36,259 bases of DNA from Acinetobacter sp. (GTDB lineage Bacteria > Pseudomonadota > Gammaproteobacteria > Pseudomonadales > Moraxellaceae). Each line of letters opens with the position of its first letter. The first letter of the stretch is position 1. The notes beneath the pieces were generated by a model that was given only the letters and a program-made list of their open reading frames with translations, was not told where the DNA came from and made no database searches. Below, piece by piece: positions 34,650-36,259 of the stretch. The stretch is taken from NCBI GenBank assembly GCA_030152275.1, contig JASLHF010000172.1, positions 1 to 36,259 of the forward strand. The letters run 5' to 3'. A program made the translations under genes and the position numbers.

Positions 34650-36026
34650 ATGGAAAATTCACTAAGAAGCTATCATGACGTAGATGTTACATTGCCATCA
34701 CAACTATTCAATGTGGCATTTAGCTATACCACAACAGATACCTTAGATTTTATTGATTCTATGGTATTGCGCCTATTGGTAATTGCACCACTTTCTGCTG
34801 AAAAAATAGCGCGGTTCTTAGGGTTATCTAATCATGAAACAGATGTGCTATTAACTAAATTATTAAAACAAATGCAGATAAAACATCTTGAAGATGATCG
34901 ATTTGCTCTGACTCAGCGACTTGAGAAAGCATTCTCGGATGTTTGTGCAATTCCTTATGTAAATAAGATTGAGGACAATATTCAAAAGATGAGTTTTGAG
35001 ATGATTGGCTTGAATCCTGAGCCAGTTAATCCCAACGCATCTGACAATGGGGCAAATTCAATTAAATTAGATGCTTCTAACCAATACCTTTCAAATGGTG
35101 AGTCTTTGGTTAGTAAGGAGTTTCAGAAAAATTTTCGATTTTATTTCAGCCAAGGATTAGTTAAGTTGAATCCATCAGTGGATGAAAAGAAGCTGCAACT
35201 GTATAAAATGAGCCAAGTGGAAAAATTGCGAGACCATTCTCGTCGTTTTACATTACCATTGACGCTTGATGAGAATTATACACCTACAGAGATTAGTGAT
35301 TTTAATCACATGGAAAATCTTAACAAAATCGAAGATTCTCTTTACGCTGCTCTTAGATCAGCTAAGAAGCCACAAAATATTGAGGATATTCTAAAGGTAC
35401 TCCATGAATTAGATATGGAGGATACTTTTTCAGTTGAATCTATTTTTAGCGAGAATAAGCTTAATTTAGATCGCTTATTTAAGCTAGAACACAAATCCAA
35501 TGAATACTTTATCGGGCCAATATATTCTAAGGAAAATTCAGACCTGTTTTTCAAAACAATCAAACAATATCAAGACCAGAATAATGATGATAAACAGCTG
35601 TATTGGTTAGCTCCATCAGATGAATTTTGGGGTAAGTCAGATAGATTTAGTGATTTTATTGATCGTTTATCGACAACCACAATTACCAAAAACTTTAAAT
35701 GCTTCTTACCAGTGGCATACAGAAATGATAAACAATCAATCGCAAGTTATAAAAAACTAATCACAGCTGAGGCAGGAGCCAAGCACTTTCTAACGTTTAA
35801 GGAAAGTAGTGTAGTTTTTGACGGTAATTTTGAGCTTTTGGTTATGAAAGACTCTTTTTGTGTTTTGATTATTCACGTTAGTGATTCATCCACAAATATT
35901 TTAACAACAGTGCCTGTGGGTATTATTGTCAAAAATAAGGCTATTGCCCAATCGTTTTATAAGTTTTTTGAAGACTTAGAGAACGATGGAGAGAACTTCT
36001 TTGGTTTATTAAATTCTAAAAAATAG
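34650..36026 (+). CDS. Partner of the NERD-helicase: winged-helix protein with degenerate PLD-like C-terminus
   Basis: A 458-residue cytoplasmic protein of no family I can name with certainty. Residues about 35-95 look like a winged helix (LRLLVIAPLSAEKIARFLGL followed by SNHETDVLLTKLLKQM). The last 150 residues, with ITKNFKCFLPVAYRNDKQSI, the strand pair FDGNFELLVMKDSFCVLI, and VGIIVKNKAIAQSFYKFFED, follow the layout of PLD-like domains in wHTH-PLD regulators of the TrmB type, but no HxK(x)4D motif is present, so nuclease activity is unlikely. AGGCAGGGG precedes the ATG and the gap to the helicase gene is three bases, so the two are made together. In Mokosh type I the helicase-kinase partner is a PLD protein, which makes this comparison suggestive. 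Confidence 0.65.
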   Translation: MENSLRSYHDVDVTLPSQLFNVAFSYTTTDTLDFIDSMVLRLLVIAPLSAEKIARFLGLSNHETDVLLTKLLKQMQIKHLEDDRFALTQRLEKAFSDVCAIPYVNKIEDNIQKMSFEMIGLNPEPVNPNASDNGANSIKLDASNQYLSNGESLVSKEFQKNFRFYFSQGLVKLNPSVDEKKLQLYKMSQVEKLRDHSRRFTLPLTLDENYTPTEISDFNHMENLNKIEDSLYAALRSAKKPQNIEDILKVLHELDMEDTFSVESIFSENKLNLDRLFKLEHKSNEYFIGPIYSKENSDLFFKTIKQYQDQNNDDKQLYWLAPSDEFWGKSDRFSDFIDRLSTTTITKNFKCFLPVAYRNDKQSIASYKKLITAEAGAKHFLTFKESSVVFDGNFELLVMKDSFCVLIIHVSDSSTNILTTVPVGIIVKNKAIAQSFYKFFEDLENDGENFFGLLNSKK

Positions 36027-36038
36027 AATAATCATCTT

Positions 36039-36067
36039 AAAAAGCTAGCAGATTTGCTAGCTTTTTT
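36039..36067 (+). terminator. Terminator of the defence-like operon
   Basis: AAAAAGCTAGCA / TGCTAGCTTTTT forms a 12-bp stem around GATT with a further T, 12 bases after the stop codon. Confidence 0.9.
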
Positions 36068-36119
36068 AAACTCAAATTAGAGTGGCAACAATCCAGACCA
36101 GACATTTCTACTTTGAAGT

Positions 36120-36259
36120 GGCTTTGTTGCACAAAGATTTGAAATGCAAAGCGCCCCTAATTGAGCCAAATTTAAGGCGTAACTTGGGTAAGTGGTCGAC
36201 CTAATTCCGTAAATCTGTTAAGGACTGCTACACGTGCATGGATCTCATTCACTTGGCTA
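36120..36259 (-). mobile_element. End of an IS5-family-like insertion sequence, cut by the window edge
   Basis: GGCTTTGTTGCAC at 36120 is a terminal inverted repeat of the type seen in IS5-family (IS903/IS427-like) elements. The transposase reading frame ends just inside it on the minus strand. The bases CTTTGAAGT at 36111-36119 are what a 9-bp target duplication would copy; the other end is outside the window. Confidence 0.75.
36172..36259 (-). CDS. IS5-family transposase, C-terminal fragment
   Basis: The minus strand reads SQVNEIHARVAVLNRFTELG followed by RPLTQVTP and a TAA at 36172-36174. This is the C-terminal tail of an IS5-family transposase of Acinetobacter type by recognition. The catalytic DDE residues lie outside the window. 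It belongs to the IS end that starts at 36120. Confidence 0.75.
   Translation of the reverse strand, partial: SQVNEIHARVAVLNRFTELGRPLTQVTP

Noticed and set aside
1..36259. CRISPR arrays, tRNA or rRNA genes
   Set aside because: I saw no regularly spaced identical repeats and no tRNA or rRNA landmarks on either strand.

Overview
The window looks like chromosome of an Acinetobacter-type gammaproteobacterium. This rests on AT-rich sequence and codon use, a prpC fragment, an HME-RND czc operon, A/T-rich SfnB/DszC and sulfonate modules, and an IS5-family end of a kind common in that genus. The genus is an inference, not something proved here.

Layout. 1-1317: end of prpC (2-methylcitrate synthase), a bidirectional terminator and a convergent DUF1826-like gene. 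1396-7683: a heavy-metal efflux operon (czcI-like, czcC, czcB, czcA) with a MerR-type 19-bp-spacer promoter and a clean terminator. 7886-9143: cfa, cyclopropane fatty acid synthase. 9166-10757: a decayed divergent pair, a secreted acetoacetate-decarboxylase-like pseudogene and a MerR regulator pseudogene, which still share a recognisable MerR-type operator. 10947-11183: a VF530/DUF2132 gene.

11534-21355 is the first sulfur-acquisition module. On the minus strand it carries a MetNIQ-type importer whose MetN lacks the usual C-terminal regulatory domain and whose operon contains a DszC/SfnB-like flavin monooxygenase. On the plus strand it carries a LysR regulator, a bacterial-luciferase-like monooxygenase, an orphan sulfonate-binding lipoprotein, a cysteine-dioxygenase-family thiol dioxygenase and a four-domain rhodanese. 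Together these would import organosulfur compounds, release or oxidise their sulfur and handle sulfane sulfur. 21661-28505 is a second module: AraC regulator, AhpD-like protein, acyl-CoA-dehydrogenase-like enzyme, a sulfonate/taurine-type ABC importer with a Tat-exported binding protein, and a convergent tatABC set.

29460-36026 is the most unusual part: a two-gene operon encoding a 1728-residue NERD nuclease / two pseudokinase-like domains / SF1 (Upf1/Dna2-like) helicase protein and a 458-residue winged-helix protein with a degenerate PLD-like C-terminus. It resembles Mokosh type I anti-phage defence in outline but differs in domain content. A truncated IS5-family element closes the window at 36120.

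Three copies of a roughly 110-nt composite element, each ending in a perfect 12-bp palindrome with a compensatory outer base-pair change, lie at about 11.4, 21.5 and 28.9 kb. They sit exactly at the borders of the sulfur modules and the defence-like operon.
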